Assembly (NCBI RefSeq): GCF_023650955.1
Contig: NZ_CP098039.1
Span: 434,001 to 498,000 of the forward strand
Reading direction: 5' to 3'
Origin: Thermosynechococcus sp. HN-54
GTDB lineage: Bacteria; Cyanobacteriota; Cyanobacteriia; Thermosynechococcales; Thermosynechococcaceae
DNA: 64,000 nucleotides
The translations under genes and the position numbers were made by a program. This document shows, one piece after another, positions 1-8,404 of the stretch (position 1 is its first letter; each line of letters begins with the position of its first letter). The notes under the pieces were generated by a model. It saw only the letters and a program-made list of their open reading frames with translations. It was not told where the DNA came from and made no database searches.

Positions 1-1254
1 GTCCTCATACAGTTCCAACAGCGATCCGGGAAACTCGCGCTGGATGTGATGGTAGTGAAAAAGATAAATGGTGCGCTCTTCCCCTGCTCCCGGAAACAGT
101 TCCCAAATCAGTTGGCGTCCCCGCGAAATATCACCGTGGCTAAAGAGGACATCCCCATAATTGCCATCCCAAACTTCTGGGGCAATGCCCTTGACGATCG
201 CCCCCACCGTGGGACAAACACTATCATAGGCACGACCGCCGTTCAGCTGACGGGCAATAGGGGAAGCAGTGCCCATCGCATCAATGAGGACACGGGCGAT
301 CGCCTGCCGTTGTTCTTGGGTCTGACGGTGCTGCGTTTGGAGAACCACGCCATTGGGATGAATCGTCGCTGTCTCAAATTCCGTCCAATCCCAAATCTCA
401 CCGCCCGCTTGGCGCAGTTTCTCACCACACAGATGCAGAAATTTTGCCGAATCAAGGGCAATGTTGAGAACGGTGGGAGTGTGCAGTACGGGTGCCCGAC
501 AATGGGCAGGGCTAGTGGCATCAAAGAACTTGTTAAAGCCATCGCGGTACTCGCGGGCAATCAGGCTCTCAAATTCCGCTGCCGTAAACAACCCCAGATC
601 AATGACGCTCTGAAATTCCATGCGAGAGATATTCCACTCCCGATTCATGCGGCCAAAGGGTAGTCGCTCGATGACCAGAACGCGATAGCCTAACCGCGCC
701 ATCACTGCTGCATGGATCACCCCCAAGGCACCGCCCACATAGACCAAATCATAGGTAGGCGCCTCACAGAGGGTCGTTGCCCTGTGCAAAACAGGCACTG
801 GGGAGGTGGGCTGTTGTACCCCTTGGCGCCAGCGTTGCTCCCACCAATAGACGCGCTCTAGATCCGCTTCTCCTTGGGGCATGCGTTGGAAGTATTTCAC
901 CGTTAGGGGATAGCGATCGACCAAGGCCTCAAAAATTGTCTTATCAGCAGGCCAAGGAGGAAGCACCTCAGGTTTGAGGGGAAAGGCCAAACGCAGCTCC
1001 CGCTGAAGGTGTTGGACACAGGCACGCTCTTGGGGGAAAGGCCGCTCTCCCCAGCGCATCACCTTGAGGTACGTGGTTCGCTGCAAGCTCCATAGGAAAA
1101 TGGCCAGTTCTGTTGCGGTCTCAGGAACCTGCCAACAACCCCCAGTTGGTTTTGGCGCAATAGTGCCAATGCGCGGCTCAAAGCTGTGGTGCAGCCAGTG
1201 AATTACCGCTGCGGTATTGGGGGTGGGTACCTCAAGGTATAACAGTTCTTGCAT
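1..1254 (-). CDS. cruA: Lycopene cyclase CruA, 5' part (runs off the window)
   Basis: The minus strand is open from an ATG at 1254 to the window edge, 418 codons; the C-terminal part is outside. The product is a flavoprotein of the CruA/CruP family, which cyclises lycopene in carotenoid synthesis at the membrane. A dinucleotide-binding motif (VYVGGALG, residues about 171-178) is followed by the family's hallmark REWNISR (205-211), preceded by ERLPFGRMN. The Arg-Glu-Trp form after GRMN fits CruA rather than CruP. The N-terminal 160 residues lack a recognisable domain, as is usual for CruA. The reverse-strand reading of this stretch is a shadow. Family assignment is firm; CruA over CruP is from remembered motif differences. 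Confidence 0.85.
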   Translation of the reverse strand, partial: MQELLYLEVPTPNTAAVIHWLHHSFEPRIGTIAPKPTGGCWQVPETATELAIFLWSLQRTTYLKVMRWGERPFPQERACVQHLQRELRLAFPLKPEVLPPWPADKTIFEALVDRYPLTVKYFQRMPQGEADLERVYWWEQRWRQGVQQPTSPVPVLHRATTLCEAPTYDLVYVGGALGVIHAAVMARLGYRVLVIERLPFGRMNREWNISRMEFQSVIDLGLFTAAEFESLIAREYRDGFNKFFDATSPAHCRAPVLHTPTVLNIALDSAKFLHLCGEKLRQAGGEIWDWTEFETATIHPNGVVLQTQHRQTQEQRQAIARVLIDAMGTASPIARQLNGGRAYDSVCPTVGAIVKGIAPEVWDGNYGDVLFSHGDISRGRQLIWELFPGAGEERTIYLFHYHHIQREFPGSLLELYED

Positions 1255-1366
1255 TTTGTTTCAAAAGTCCGCTACGGCACTTGACAACGGCACGATTTGG
1301 CGTAAACTGCACTGTACTAAACAGTTTAAGAGAGTTTACGATTTCTCAGAATTGCCCTGTTGCCCT

Positions 1367-1636
1367 ATGCATTATCCCATTCCTCGGAGTCTCGAAGAAA
1401 TGACTGCCCTAAGCCAGCAACCTGTCAATGGCGATCTGGTAGCGGCAGCGATCGCTGGCGTGATTACGATTTGCCGTGCCCAAGGCTATAGTCTGGCGGA
1501 GGTTCAGGAATGGGTGCTCGCTGAGGATGATCTGCTGGATCAAAAAACGCGCCAATGGCTGAGTGAGGCGGTGGAAATGGCTTGGTCAAGCGTGGAAGCA
1601 GGGGCAGTGACGACTGGCCGTGAGGGCGATCGCTAG
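1367..1636 (+). CDS. Small conserved cyanobacterial protein, unknown function
   Basis: An 89-residue protein starting [16 protein letters not shown] do not recognise a named domain. It looks like a soluble, acidic, mainly helical protein with Leu/Trp spacing ([16 protein letters not shown]). An upstream in-frame extension to 1217 would be cysteine/serine-rich and not protein-like, so ATG 1367 is preferred; ATG 1388 is an alternative. Its last 51 bases overlap the 3' end of ruvC on the other strand. It is divergent from cruA across about 110 bases that must hold both promoters. Confidence 0.6.
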   Translation: MHYPIPRSLEEMTALSQQPVNGDLVAAAIAGVITICRAQGYSLAEVQEWVLAEDDLLDQKTRQWLSEAVEMAWSSVEAGAVTTGREGDR

Positions 1637-2065
1637 GGCATCGGCAGCGTCATCGGGCTTGGGCAGCGTGCTGAGATTGAGTTCCCGTTGCACCGCCTGT
1701 TGAACGTCTATTTTTGCGGCATTGCCATAGCCAGTGAGGGCTTGCTTCACTTGGGGAGGAGTGAATTCCATTAGCTGACAGTGCAGTTGACTCAGGACTA
1801 AAAGAATCACGCCCCGGGCTTGAGCAACCACAATCGTATGGCTCATTTTGTAGAAAAAGAGTCGCTCCAAAGCCACTAAATCCGGTTGGAGGGCAGGAAT
1901 GAGCATGTGCAGATCGGTGTAGAGACTCTGGAGGCGATCGCCCATGGGGAGATTGGCAGGGGTGGTAATGACGCCAAAATCCCCCACTTGGCAAGTGTTG
2001 TTCTGTACTTCAATACAGCCATAGCCAAGGGTGGCTAAGCCGGGGTCTAGGCCAAGGATACGCAC
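1586..2065 (-). CDS. ruvC: Holliday junction resolvase RuvC
   Basis: RuvC cuts four-way DNA junctions made by RuvAB during recombination repair. The 159-residue product has the normal family length and the RNase H-like acidic residues: Asp7 in RILGLDPG, Glu67 in LVALERLFF, and the C-terminal Asp cluster at 138-142 ([10 protein letters not shown]). It begins only 5 bases after ndbB ends, so it is probably the last gene of the thf1-HAD-ndbB-ruvC run. Its 3' end overlaps the convergent small gene by 51 bases, so the two C-termini share DNA in opposite orientation. Confidence 0.95.
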   Translation of the reverse strand: MRILGLDPGLATLGYGCIEVQNNTCQVGDFGVITTPANLPMGDRLQSLYTDLHMLIPALQPDLVALERLFFYKMSHTIVVAQARGVILLVLSQLHCQLMEFTPPQVKQALTGYGNAAKIDVQQAVQRELNLSTLPKPDDAADALAIALTASRHCPCFHA

Positions 2066-2070
2066 TCGCC

Positions 2071-3273
2071 CTAATTGGCAATGCCGGTAAAAAGATCCAA
2101 CAGAGGCTTCGCCATCCAGTTCAACCCCACCTTCAGTTGATGTTCAAAAGTGGGCATGCGGTAGAGGTAGGCCAGTCGCCGTGCCAAGTAGGCCAGAGGG
2201 CCATCGAGGGTCAGTCCCAACCCTGCCAAGGCGGCGCGATCGGTACCGAGGGTGAGCATTTCACCGAGATGGGAGTAGCGACAGGGGAGTAGCGGGCGAT
2301 CCCTCAGACTGGCCCAAAGATTCCAAGCGGTATAATCCGCCTGTTGAAAGGCCGCCTGCGCCGTATGGGGAATGGGGTCTCCCTGTTCATCCACTGCATC
2401 GGCAGCATCCCCAAGGGCAAAAATCTCTGGGTGATCAACCACTTGCAATGTTGGCGTGACTTGGAGGCGGCCTGTGGGCGTTTTCGGTAAATCAAGGGCA
2501 GCAATCACCGGCGAAACTGCCGTACCCACCGTCCACAGAACAATATCAACGGGCAGCTCATCCACGCGGTCTTTATATTGCAGTGCAATCTGATCGACAG
2601 TGACAGCAACCGGGGTGGTCTCCAAATCAATCCAAACACCCCGCTCTTCAAGGGCACGCAGAGCCGCCTTGCGATTAAATTCCGGGGAAGACTTGAGAAT
2701 CTCCGTATTGCGATCCACCAGACGAATGCGACCTCGGCTGCCCAGTCGCTCTGCTAGCTTACAGGCCAATTCCACGCCACTCGGCCCCGCACCGACCACC
2801 ACCACCCGGATGCGATCGCGATCGGAGCGCTCCTGCCGTTGCAGTGCTTCTTCAAGACGGTAGGCATCACTCAGGGTTCGGAAGGTCAAGGCATACGCTG
2901 CAACACCGGGAATACTGTTTTTAGGGGTTTCTCCCCCCAAGGCAAGAACCAGTTTGTCGTAGGTGAGCGAGGCGCCCTCGCTCAAGTGCACTGTTTTTTC
3001 CTTGAGATCCACAGCGCTCACAGTTCCCTGATGGAAGACCCCTGGAGTATCCTTGAGCAACTCCACAAAAGGCGGGGCAATTTCCCATGCCTGTAGCTCT
3101 CCAGTAATGAGTTCATAGAGTAAAGGCGTAAAGACAAAGCGATCGCTATGATCCACAAGGGTGATCTCTGGAGGTGAAGACCAAGGGAATTGGGCAAGGC
3201 GGAGGGCAGTGTAAAGGCCGCCGAACCCACCACCGAGAATGCAAATTTGGCTTTTCACCGCTGATTCCGTCAT
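2071..3273 (-). CDS. ndbB: Type II NAD(P)H dehydrogenase / demethylphylloquinone reductase NdbB-like
   Basis: A 400-residue single-subunit flavoprotein with two Rossmann motifs: FAD-binding [14 protein letters not shown] near residues 10-23 and an NAD(P)H site [14 protein letters not shown] near 158-171. A third FAD contact, ALGDAAD, lies near 286-292. The C-terminus is amphipathic, as in NDH-2 enzymes that sit on the membrane surface. It resembles the Synechocystis NdbB branch (Slr1743 type), shown in that organism to reduce demethylphylloquinone before its final methylation; this assignment is from remembered similarity, and general NDH-2 activity is the safer statement. Its ATG overlaps the HAD gene's stop as ATGA, which indicates translational coupling. 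Confidence 0.85.
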   Translation of the reverse strand: MTESAVKSQICILGGGFGGLYTALRLAQFPWSSPPEITLVDHSDRFVFTPLLYELITGELQAWEIAPPFVELLKDTPGVFHQGTVSAVDLKEKTVHLSEGASLTYDKLVLALGGETPKNSIPGVAAYALTFRTLSDAYRLEEALQRQERSDRDRIRVVVVGAGPSGVELACKLAERLGSRGRIRLVDRNTEILKSSPEFNRKAALRALEERGVWIDLETTPVAVTVDQIALQYKDRVDELPVDIVLWTVGTAVSPVIAALDLPKTPTGRLQVTPTLQVVDHPEIFALGDAADAVDEQGDPIPHTAQAAFQQADYTAWNLWASLRDRPLLPCRYSHLGEMLTLGTDRAALAGLGLTLDGPLAYLARRLAYLYRMPTFEHQLKVGLNWMAKPLLDLFTGIAN

Positions 3274-4016
3274 GATGCTATCCCTCTCAGTATAACTTGG
3301 GCATCTGTGAGGTCAGTAAGTTGGGGTACGGCTAGGGTCTCGTGGATGACTGGCTCTGGTAGCAAGGGGCGATCGCGCCGCAACCAAATCGCTTGCAGAC
3401 CGGCACCTTGGGCACCAAGGACATCATCCTCCCAACTGTCGCCAATGTGCCAGACCTGAGAGGTCGCATAGGAAGCCACTGCCCGCTCAAAGATCAGCCG
3501 ATCCGGTTTCGCTGCCCCCACCTCACTGGAAATCCACACCTCCTTGAAAAACGGTGCTAACCCCAAGGCTTCGAGGACACCATACAAACGGCTATCAAAA
3601 TTCGACACCACCCTCAGGGGAATATCCTGCGCTTGCCAATCCTTCAAAGCAGGCAAGACATCTTGGTAAACGAACCAAGGTTCAGCCGTGGCGTAGTAGG
3701 CAAAGACAGGGGCAAAAAACCTATCAAAATCAGCAAATTGATCCAAGACACCTGCACGGCGAAATGTCTCTGCCGCAACCCCTTGCCACCACCGCAATTC
3801 TGCCTCTGCCCGTTGTGCAGCCTCAAGCTCAGGGAAAGCACAGGGCGGAGCGGCCTTAAAGGCCTTAAAGAAGGCCACATCCAACGCGGCTGGATCAACC
3901 TGAACCCCCGTCGCGGCCGCAAAGCGACCATAAACCGTGCCCACCGATTCCCGTAAACCAAAGAGAGTGCCGACGGCATCGAGGGTAATGAGTTGGGGTG
4001 GATCAAGCGGGAGCAT
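3270..4016 (-). CDS. HAD-superfamily hydrolase (REG-2-like, subfamily IA)
   Basis: A 248-residue phosphatase-like protein of unknown substrate. Motif I is LITLDAVGTLFG (nucleophile Asp, with Ala-Val in place of the usual Phe-Asp-Gly, as in the REG-2-like branch). Motif II is VVSNFDSRL, motif III the Lys in AAKPDRLIF, and motif IV GDSWEDDVLGA. Possible starts are 4061, 4028 and 4016; 4016 gives the shortest leader before motif I and overlaps the thf1 stop by 14 bases. It lies between thf1 and ndbB with overlaps on both sides, so it is probably translated with them. Confidence 0.8.
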   Translation of the reverse strand: MLPLDPPQLITLDAVGTLFGLRESVGTVYGRFAAATGVQVDPAALDVAFFKAFKAAPPCAFPELEAAQRAEAELRWWQGVAAETFRRAGVLDQFADFDRFFAPVFAYYATAEPWFVYQDVLPALKDWQAQDIPLRVVSNFDSRLYGVLEALGLAPFFKEVWISSEVGAAKPDRLIFERAVASYATSQVWHIGDSWEDDVLGAQGAGLQAIWLRRDRPLLPEPVIHETLAVPQLTDLTDAQVILRGIAS

Positions 4017-4671
4017 CGGAACTGGCATCCACAGCGGGTGGGGGAGAGGCCTGCTGGGCACGGCGCTTGCGCTCTTGCTCTACGAGTTCTTTCATGAGAC
4101 TGCGAGCTTGATTAATTTTGTCGAGGTTACTGCGGTAGAGTTCAAGGTCGCGCTTGACTTTTTCGATGGGGAGCTTGATGACCGGAGCCAGTTGATCTAA
4201 GGTGTCATTGAGATTAGTCGTGAGATCCCCTGCCAACTCCTCCAGCAAAGCATACAGTCCTACGGCATGGAGGCGGCTATATTTGCCCTCATGGTTGAGG
4301 CTGTTGAGGGGGGCGCTGGGGTGGTCGCTGTTGAGTTCGTCAAGGATTTGACTGAGAGGACGGCCTTGATATTGTTGCCAACTGGCAGCATCGTCCTTCA
4401 GCTGTTGCGGGTTCATTTCCTCAGCCACACAGAAGGCATGGAAAATACTGGCGCGATCGCTCTCTAGCTGATAACCGTCCATAAATTGGTTAAAGGCGGT
4501 AACGACCCCAAGGGCAAACAGGGGAGAGTAGCGAAAATCTACATTAACGCGCAGTAGGTGAACTTCAACAAGGAGTTCTTCAATAAAGCGGCGGTAGATC
4601 GAGTGAATCGGTCGCGTGTGGGCCGCATAAAAAGCGCGTTTGGTATCAGAGACAGTTCGAGGATTTTGCAC
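4003..4671 (-). CDS. thf1: Thylakoid formation protein Thf1 / Psb29
   Basis: The 222-residue protein begins MQNPRTVSDTKRAFY and has the conserved block RPIHSIYRRFIEELLVEVHL typical of Thf1/Psb29, a mainly helical protein of cyanobacteria and plastids. It is associated with photosystem II biogenesis and, in cyanobacteria, with stability of FtsH protease complexes. The C-terminus is a helical, charged, coiled-coil-like stretch ending in an Ala/Ser/Asp-rich tail. It is the first gene of the minus-strand run, and the divergent DUF309 gene starts 56 bases upstream. Confidence 0.93.
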   Translation of the reverse strand: MQNPRTVSDTKRAFYAAHTRPIHSIYRRFIEELLVEVHLLRVNVDFRYSPLFALGVVTAFNQFMDGYQLESDRASIFHAFCVAEEMNPQQLKDDAASWQQYQGRPLSQILDELNSDHPSAPLNSLNHEGKYSRLHAVGLYALLEELAGDLTTNLNDTLDQLAPVIKLPIEKVKRDLELYRSNLDKINQARSLMKELVEQERKRRAQQASPPPAVDASSDAPA

Positions 4672-4727
4672 AAGCTCTGCCGATATTCGTTAAAAAATGT
4701 CATGATTCTTTACTATTATCCCCCATT

Positions 4728-5090
4728 GTGCTCCCCCAATCAAACATGCCGCCTGAGCTTGCCTTAGCCATTGGCCAATTCAACAGTGGTGAATTCTATG
4801 CTTGCCATGACACCCTCGAAGCCCTCTGGATGGAGGCCAGTGAACCTGAGCGCACGTTCTACCAAGGACTCCTGCAAATTGCCGTGGCTTGCTATCACCT
4901 CAGTCGGGGTAACCAGCGAGGGGCGATGTTGCTTTTGGGAGAAGGACGGCGGCGTCTTGAACAGTCTGATCCTGACTTTTACGGTTTAGACTTAGCAGCC
5001 TTCTTGACGGCAGTTGCTGAGTTACAGGCGCAGCTTCAGACCCCTCTTGAATCGCCGCCGAAAATCCCATTGCAGATTCTCAAACCATAG
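4728..5090 (+). CDS. DUF309 family protein
   Basis: A 120-residue protein with the DUF309 signature: FNSGEFYACHDTLEALWME (His and Glu residues in two antiparallel helices) and FYQGLLQIAVACYHLSRGN. The family is small, helical and of unknown biochemical function; the conserved His/Glu pattern suggests a possible metal site, which is inference. The first start is GTG at 4728; ATG 4746 (MPPELALAIGQ) also fits the family N-terminus. It is divergent from thf1 and tail-to-tail with dnaX, leaving 44 bases. Confidence 0.85.
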   Translation: MLPQSNMPPELALAIGQFNSGEFYACHDTLEALWMEASEPERTFYQGLLQIAVACYHLSRGNQRGAMLLLGEGRRRLEQSDPDFYGLDLAAFLTAVAELQAQLQTPLESPPKIPLQILKP

Positions 5091-5134
5091 ATCCCATAGA
5101 TCAAGCCTAAACCCCTGCCGTGGCGCGGCGGTAC

Positions 5135-8100
5135 TCAAAACTCCAGATCATCCTCCTCAGGCAGCGGCACGTCAGGACTGTCTTCCCCATCTGGTAAACG
5201 AATCAGGACACCGTTAAAGAACCGCGCGAGTTTTTCTGCGGACTCACGCACTGGATCAGCAGTAGTGGTCAGCAGGGATGAGGGGGGGGCAGGGGGGGGC
5301 TGTGGCGGCGGTGGCGCTTCCCGTGGCCGCAAGGGAATCACAACAGCGGATGGAGACGGTTCCTTCGCCTTTGGGGCAGGAGAGGTTTTTGAGGGCAAGG
5401 GCGCAATCTCAAAGATGACTTTGACGCGTCGGCCGAGCACTTGGGAAAAGGCAGCTTCAATTTTGGCTTGGTTATTTTTTGTCAAGTTGAGCAGGGTTTG
5501 GTTAACAATACCGATGTGCACCTCGCGATCGCTAATTTGTCGCAGGTGACCGTGTTGGGACAGCAGTGCATAGGTACTCATTTGTATCTGCTGCAAGGCC
5601 TGTAGTGCCTGTTGCCACACCTCCTCGCGATGATCGGCTGGCGACTCAGAGGATGGCTCTGGTTGAAGCGTTGGCGAAACAGTGTTTTTAATTGGAGCGG
5701 GTTTAACTGGCGATTCAGAGTCCTTGGGAGGTGGTTCTGAGGGCTTGACGGGCGCAGCAACGGCTTTAGGTTCAGTCCGAGGGGGTGCGGCGATTGTAAG
5801 TTGTGGACGCCTGGTGGGCGTTACTGGCGTTGCAGGGGCTTGCAGAACGGTCTGCGGTATCAGCCCCAAAATGCTAATTTCCAGCCAGAGACGGGGTTGA
5901 TTGCTCTGTTTGATTTGGCCTTCGCAAGTGCGCAGATGTTGTTGGGCGTGCAGAATCTCCTCAACTGACCAAGCCTCAGCAAGGGCAATCAGTGCCTGCC
6001 ACGTTTCCGCGGTCAGGGCAACCAAGTCCTGTCGTTCAGGAACGGTTTTTGCCAAGAGCAAATCGCGATAAAGACTGGCTAGATTTTGCAGAATCGTCAG
6101 TGGATCGCGACCCCGTTCCAGTAATTGGCGGGTGTGCTCAAGAACGGCCACCACATCGCGACGGGCGATCGCCCCCAATAATTGCCGCAGATCCTGCTCT
6201 GGCACGGCTCCTGCCAGTTGCCATACGTGTTCTACCGTGATGCGTTCAGGATATAAACTCAACTGATCCAAGAGGCTTTCGGCATCCCGCAGTCCTCCTT
6301 GGGACAATTGCGCCACCAGTGTCAAGGCCTCAGGCTCAATGTCAATTTGCTCCTTGTCGGCAATGTGCTGAAGGTGGGCAACCATCTCCCCTAGGGGAAT
6401 ACGGCGAAAATCAAAGCGCTGACAGCGGGAAATAATCGTTGGCAAGACTCGCTGTGGATCCGTGGTGGCAAGGACAAAGACGACATGGTGCGGCGGCTCC
6501 TCTAGGGTTTTAAGGAGGGCATTGAAGGCTGACACACTGAGCATGTGGCAGTTATGCACCAATAGCCCATTGGCAACAAAGTTGTGGTTATCTTCCACCT
6601 CAATGTCGTAAACTGGCTCAGCCCCAGCGGGGGTCACAGCTATGACCGTCTCCAAACTTGTATTCCATTGCAGGGATGGCAAACTGTCGGATGTCTGCCA
6701 AGAAGCTGCGGGCAGCGTCTGCTCCCAAGGCAATGTAGTTGTACTGCTTGTTAGTACGTACTCTTGTGTAGGATCGGACTTTTGCAGTGTATCCCAGATT
6801 GGTAAGCCACTCAGCGATGAGGTAGTTCTCGTCCTCGGAGTAGCCTTCAGTGTGAAACTGGATTTGGGGGCTGCCCTGTGGGCTAAGGCTGAGCAAACCG
6901 TCGTCCAAGTACCACCAAGCCAGTCCTGCCAAGGTGATTTGAGAGAGCCAAGCCATCGAGACAGTCTTTTGTCCAGCCTTGCCTTTAACACAGGCGAAAA
7001 CGGTGACAAGATCTGGATAGCAGACAGTTCGGCAACAGATTGAGCGATCGCTGTATCCAGAATTTGCGGTTGTGCAGATTTTGGGTCGCAAGTCAGCCAA
7101 TTTTGAAGCCTTGTACTCCATCCACAGCTGCTGCTGCTCCCCGTGAGTCCAAGCGAGTCGAGGGAAGCGGCTGTGTTTATTAGGGTAAGTAATGAATCCA
7201 TCCCCCAGAAGCGTGCCGTAAATACATCCGAGAATATCAGGCTTAAGAGGGTTGAACTGGTTGCAGAAGTGTTTAGTGCGGATGTCCCAAAGCCCATGCC
7301 CTTTTTTATAGGGATGCCTGCTCCAGTAGCTTTGAATACTTTTGAGTCCTTTTCCGTTTTGCTGAAGAAAGTCTGGAATAGCCAGTTTTTCACCACAGCC
7401 ACATTTGCAAATTGGCCGCAAAGGCTCAGTGTGTTCGAGGATGGATTCCAAGTTGTAGGACTTTTGCCCGTAGGTATTGCCCCTAAATTGGTGTCCTCGA
7501 ATGAAGCGACGCGGTCGTCGGTCGGAACTGACACTGTCAACAAGGGTGCCGCATCCACAGGCGCAGGGGACAAGATTTGGCTTCCTACTGTGATGTCCCT
7601 TGCGGCTATCCATCCCCGATTCGTCCTAATTGGGTGATTTTCAGTACACCTGATCCTACGATGGGTCGTCTGAATTTCCAAGACATCGCGGGTGCCTTGG
7701 TCAAGCCAGCGGACAATTCGCTTGAACTCCCATCGGCCACTTTGCTCGTTATAGCTGAGCACCTGCTTGCCCCTAATCGCTGGATCATCAATCCTCATCA
7801 GTCCATTTTGGGTCAGCACGAGGGAATCACCCGTGAGGCATTCGTCAATCACATAAACTTTGTAGCGACACTGCACGGGGGCAAATTGCGCCTTCTCAAT
7901 TAGTTCGCGAATGTTGTCCACCCCCGTGTGGCTGGCAGCATCAATTTCAATCACATCTAAACTGGTGCCATTGGCCACCTGCTGACAAACTTCGCACTGG
8001 CCACAGGGATCAGGGGTAGGCTTAGGGCTACTGAGGCAGTTCAAGGATTTGGCCAAGATGCGAGCACTAGAGGTCTTACCTGTGCCGCGGGGGCCAGAAA

Positions 8101-8227
8101 AGAGATAAGCCGGGGCAATGCGCTCCTTGAGGAGGGCTTGGGTGAGGGTGGTGGCGATCGCCCCTTGACCCACTAGATCCGCAAAGCGTTGGGGACGGTA
8201 TTTGTGATGCAGGGGTTCGTAGGTCAC
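5135..8227 (-). CDS. dnaX: DNA polymerase III tau/gamma subunit, intein-containing precursor
   Basis: DnaX is the clamp-loader ATPase of the replicative polymerase. GTG 8227 (VTYEPLHHKYRPQRF) matches the usual cyanobacterial N-terminus; an ATG at 8293 would add 22 atypical residues. The N-extein carries Walker A (SGPRGTGKTSSARI) and a zinc-binding set (CGQCEVC). Walker B (VYVIDE/CHML) is split between Glu and Cys by a 430-residue intein. The C-extein has a complete AAA+ lid, sensor regions (SRCQRFDFRRI) and a long proline-rich tail. After splicing the protein would be 600 residues (129 + 471). Codon 22 of the longer reading is also close enough to be an alternative start. Confidence 0.95.
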   Translation of the reverse strand: MTYEPLHHKYRPQRFADLVGQGAIATTLTQALLKERIAPAYLFSGPRGTGKTSSARILAKSLNCLSSPKPTPDPCGQCEVCQQVANGTSLDVIEIDAASHTGVDNIRELIEKAQFAPVQCRYKVYVIDECLTGDSLVLTQNGLMRIDDPAIRGKQVLSYNEQSGRWEFKRIVRWLDQGTRDVLEIQTTHRRIRCTENHPIRTNRGWIAARDITVGSQILSPAPVDAAPLLTVSVPTDDRVASFEDTNLGAIPTGKSPTTWNPSSNTLSLCGQFANVAVVKNWLFQTFFSKTEKDSKVFKATGAGIPIKKGMGFGTSALNTSATSSTLLSLIFSDVFTARFWGMDSLLTLINTAASLDSLGLTGSSSSCGWSTRLQNWLTCDPKSAQPQILDTAIAQSVAELSAIQILSPFSPVLKARLDKRLSRWLGSLKSPWQDWLGGTWTTVCSALAHRAAPKSSFTLKATPRTRTTSSLSGLPIWDTLQKSDPTQEYVLTSSTTTLPWEQTLPAASWQTSDSLPSLQWNTSLETVIAVTPAGAEPVYDIEVEDNHNFVANGLLVHNCHMLSVSAFNALLKTLEEPPHHVVFVLATTDPQRVLPTIISRCQRFDFRRIPLGEMVAHLQHIADKEQIDIEPEALTLVAQLSQGGLRDAESLLDQLSLYPERITVEHVWQLAGAVPEQDLRQLLGAIARRDVVAVLEHTRQLLERGRDPLTILQNLASLYRDLLLAKTVPERQDLVALTAETWQALIALAEAWSVEEILHAQQHLRTCEGQIKQSNQPRLWLEISILGLIPQTVLQAPATPVTPTRRPQLTIAAPPRTEPKAVAAPVKPSEPPPKDSESPVKPAPIKNTVSPTLQPEPSSESPADHREEVWQQALQALQQIQMSTYALLSQHGHLRQISDREVHIGIVNQTLLNLTKNNQAKIEAAFSQVLGRRVKVIFEIAPLPSKTSPAPKAKEPSPSAVVIPLRPREAPPPPQPPPAPPSSLLTTTADPVRESAEKLARFFNGVLIRLPDGEDSPDVPLPEEDDLEF
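6551..7840 (-). other. DnaX intein (430 residues)
   Basis: The element interrupts dnaX exactly inside Walker B (VIDE/CHML). All expected splicing residues are visible: Cys1 in block A (CLTGDSLVL), the block B Thr-x-x-His (TENHPI), block F (VYDIEVEDNHNFVANG), penultimate His429, Asn430, and the +1 Cys of the C-extein. It is therefore predicted to splice. Between block B (ends about residue 91) and block F (starts about 410) the in-frame translation is Ser/Thr-rich with no endonuclease motif. That same DNA encodes a LAGLIDADG endonuclease in another frame. A DnaX intein is established in Synechocystis sp. PCC 6803, so the insertion itself has precedent. Confidence 0.95.
6618..7613 (-). CDS. LAGLIDADG homing endonuclease encoded out of frame inside the dnaX intein
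   Basis: A complete 331-residue gene with its own ATG at 7613 and TGA at 6618, on the same strand as dnaX but shifted by one base (-1/+2 frame). An in-frame TAG lies five codons upstream of the ATG, so it is not an in-frame extension of the intein. The two LAGLIDADG helices are IYGTLLGDGFI (about 131-141, Asp138) and LAGLAWWYLDDGLL (about 228-241, Asp237/238), the form seen in the LAGLIDADG_2-type family. The N-terminus has two C-x-C-G-C-G modules, at 17-22 and 69-74. A weak AGGA lies about 10 bases before the ATG. The stop falls 4 bases before block F of the intein, so the gene fills precisely the space between the splicing blocks. Predicted role: cut intein-free dnaX alleles. Confidence 0.88.
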   Translation of the reverse strand: MDSRKGHHSRKPNLVPCACGCGTLVDSVSSDRRPRRFIRGHQFRGNTYGQKSYNLESILEHTEPLRPICKCGCGEKLAIPDFLQQNGKGLKSIQSYWSRHPYKKGHGLWDIRTKHFCNQFNPLKPDILGCIYGTLLGDGFITYPNKHSRFPRLAWTHGEQQQLWMEYKASKLADLRPKICTTANSGYSDRSICCRTVCYPDLVTVFACVKGKAGQKTVSMAWLSQITLAGLAWWYLDDGLLSLSPQGSPQIQFHTEGYSEDENYLIAEWLTNLGYTAKVRSYTRVRTNKQYNYIALGADAARSFLADIRQFAIPAMEYKFGDGHSCDPRWG

Positions 8228-8404
8228 TGCTAGGCTGCAATTGATCTGCCAAAGGAATTTTGTGCTTGGCTCACTGTACAAAGCGCATACCACCTGCCAA
8301 CGCGAGAATAGGGGCGTGCAGGTTAAGAGGGTTCAATCCGCGCATGTTATTCTAGCAGGCCAACGATGATCCTTCCTGTCCCCTGATGGAATCGCTACTA
8401 GGCT

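Noticed and set aside
46-663. Long plus-strand open frame in the first 700 bases
   Set aside because: It lies antisense to cruA, whose minus-strand reading has the conserved FAD and REWNISR motifs. The plus-strand product has no recognisable feature.
5135-5600. Programmed frameshift in dnaX to make gamma
   Set aside because: I saw no convincing A-rich slippery run with a downstream stem near the end of the AAA+ core; long runs of C/G in the proline-rich tail are not typical slippery sites.
7143-7637. Plus-strand frame of 164 codons across the intein
   Set aside because: Antisense to both the intein and the endonuclease; its product has no motif. It does show that this region is generally low in stop codons, which weakens a pure stop-codon argument for the dual coding.
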